DNA from: CAJBVG01 sp943360385
Lineage (GTDB): Bacteria; Bacteroidota; Bacteroidia; Sphingobacteriales; Sphingobacteriaceae
NCBI GenBank assembly: GCA_943360385.1
Contig: CALRIM020000151.1
Coordinates: 1-7,429 of the forward strand
DNA: 7,429 nucleotides
Reading direction: 5' to 3'
Under the pieces are notes generated by a model. It ran no database searches, was not told the DNA's origin, and saw only the letters and a program-made list of their open reading frames with translations. A program made the position numbers and the translations under genes. This document shows positions 6,957 through 7,429 of the stretch, in pieces. Position 1 is the first letter of the stretch. Each line of letters begins with the position of its first letter.

Positions 6957-7043
6957 ATCCAATGTGCAGATGCGTAGATGCGTAGATGTGCAAATTCTAT
7001 TTTCATTTGCACATTTGCATATTTACGCATTTACACATTGGAT
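6957..7043. repeat. Octamer-based imperfect inverted repeat (39-bp arms, 9-nt loop)
   Basis: Positions 6957-6995 pair with 7005-7043 around a 9-nt loop (6996-7004). I count 32 Watson-Crick pairs of 39; the other seven are five G-T and two C-A, all transitions. Each arm is a row of 8-bp units. The left arm has ATGTGCAG, ATGCGTAG, ATGCGTAG, ATGTGCAA (6962-6993). The right arm has ATTTGCAC, ATTTGCAT, ATTTACGC, ATTTACAC (7005-7036). The outer ends are AATCCAATGTG-like and CACATTGGAT. No T-run follows on either strand, so it is not a classic terminator. It covers the last codons and the stop of the rhodanese gene. I take it as a dispersed intergenic palindromic repeat; its function is unknown. Confidence 0.8.
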
Positions 7044-7277
7044 ATTTTGCCAAGGTCCCAAATTCTCTAGGGGCTTATTATACCCAGCATTTCGAAGGAG
7101 ACTTTGGGCAACATTTGCTCTTCCACCACTTCTGCAGACTAAAATTATACTGTCGTATTGCTTTAATTCTTCTATTTTACTTGGGATCTGGTCTAAAGGG
7201 ATGTTTACCGAACATGGTGCATGTCCATCGTACTCCCATTCTTCAATTGATCTAACGTCTACAATAATTTTATTCAT
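7023..7277 (-). CDS. Small single-domain rhodanese-like sulfurtransferase
   Basis: The 84-residue protein has the rhodanese signature. IVDVRSIEEWEYDGHAPCSV at 5-24 contains the conserved Asp-x-Arg and Glu-(aromatic), with the Gly-His-(Ala/Ile)-x-x-Ser/Ala motif. NIPLDQI follows, then the active-site loop LVCRSGGRAN with catalytic Cys48 and the six-residue cradle C48-R-S-G-G-R53. Single-domain members of this PspE/GlpE-like type carry sulfur as a cysteine persulfide; the acceptor is unknown. I chose the ATG at 7277 over one 24 codons upstream because the extension is not rhodanese-like and contains the candidate -7 element. The N-terminus is short: the usual first helix and strand before the DVR motif are mostly missing. 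The conserved domain ends at about LENLGPWQN (70-78), and the last six residues (IQCVNA) plus the TAA are encoded by the inverted repeat arm. No signal peptide is seen, so it is probably cytoplasmic. No functional link to the pump is evident. Confidence 0.85.
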   Translation of the reverse strand: MNKIIVDVRSIEEWEYDGHAPCSVNIPLDQIPSKIEELKQYDSIILVCRSGGRANVAQSLLRNAGYNKPLENLGPWQNIQCVNA

Positions 7278-7296
7278 ATTAGTTTTTTTGATTGAA

Positions 7297-7304
7297 CAAA
7301 AGTA
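7297..7304 (-). promoter_or_regulatory. Candidate -7 element of the rhodanese gene
   Basis: On the minus strand TACTTTTG (7304 down to 7297) fits TAnnTTTG exactly and lies 19 nt upstream of the ATG at 7277. I find no TTG at the expected -33 distance, so this is supported by one element only. Confidence 0.45.
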
Positions 7305-7386
7305 GATGGTAATAGAATAATGTTTTGTGAGGTTAGTTACAATAATCAATATTTATTTATTTTTAAACATTAATCATCTAACATTT

Positions 7387-7429
7387 ATGAAAAGGGGTAT
7401 ATACTTAACTTTATTAATTATAGTGCTTG
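7387..7429 (+). CDS. Start of an exported or membrane protein (3' end outside window)
   Basis: An ATG at 7387 opens a frame that runs to the window edge and encodes MKRGIYLTLLIIVL. A two-charge N-terminus followed by an uninterrupted hydrophobic stretch suggests a Sec signal peptide or a membrane anchor. The 109-bp region between this gene and the divergent rhodanese gene is very AT-rich, and the bases before the ATG (AACATTT) show no Shine-Dalgarno sequence, as is usual here. Only 14 codons are visible, so neither the family nor the reality of the gene is certain. Confidence 0.5.
   Translation, partial: MKRGIYLTLLIIVL

Noticed and set aside
6957..7043. CRISPR-like repeat array
   Set aside because: The units are 8 bp, contiguous, and arranged as an inverted pair; there are no spacers and no cas genes.
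6964..7305. Two overlapping plus-strand open frames beginning in the octamer repeat and running antisense to the rhodanese gene
   Set aside because: Their first codons are repeat sequence and the rest is the complement of a gene with an intact rhodanese active site on the minus strand.
7278..7349. N-terminal extension of the rhodanese protein by 24 residues (alternative ATG at 7349)
   Set aside because: The extension does not resemble rhodanese sequence and would span the candidate -7 element; the internal ATG at 7277 fits the domain start.

Overview
The window looks like a chromosomal stretch from a member of the Bacteroidota (Flavobacteriia/Sphingobacteriia-like; I cannot name the genus). 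The DNA is AT-rich. Gene starts lack Shine-Dalgarno sequences. Two upstream regions carry the TAnnTTTG -7 element typical of this phylum, one of them with a TTG exactly 19 nt upstream. The encoded proteins (TetR regulator, TolC-like factor, lipoprotein adaptor, about 1130-residue RND pump) resemble the common Bacteroidota efflux operon.

Layout from left to right. Bases 1-168 are the 3' end of a rightward GNAT-type acetyltransferase gene. Its stop codon lies in the U-tract of a strong leftward intrinsic terminator (stem 172-199), which is followed by two perfect tandem copies of a 9-mer. Bases 259-6849 hold four leftward genes with gaps of only 16, 30 and 26 nt. In order of transcription they are a TetR-family repressor (TTG start), a TolC-type outer-membrane factor, an HlyD/AcrA-type lipoprotein adaptor and an RND inner-membrane transporter. 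Together they would build a complete three-part efflux pump across both membranes under the control of its own regulator.

The promoter region of this operon (6850-6960) contains a perfect inverted repeat with 16-bp arms (6877-6918). It covers both the -33 TTG and the -7 TAGTTTTG, so it is a strong candidate for the autoregulatory TetR operator. A weaker palindrome (6939-6956) lies just upstream.

Upstream of that is a large imperfect inverted repeat (6957-7043), built from four plus four diverged 8-bp units around a 9-nt loop. It runs into the 3' end of a small leftward rhodanese-domain gene (7023-7277), supplying its last six residues and its stop codon. At the far right, from 7387, a rightward gene begins. 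Only 14 codons are visible, and they look like a signal peptide or membrane anchor.

The efflux operon itself is a conventional system. The least explained element is the octamer-based hairpin at 6957-7043. I see no CRISPR array, tRNA, rRNA, transposase or defence gene. The pump's substrate cannot be read from the sequence.
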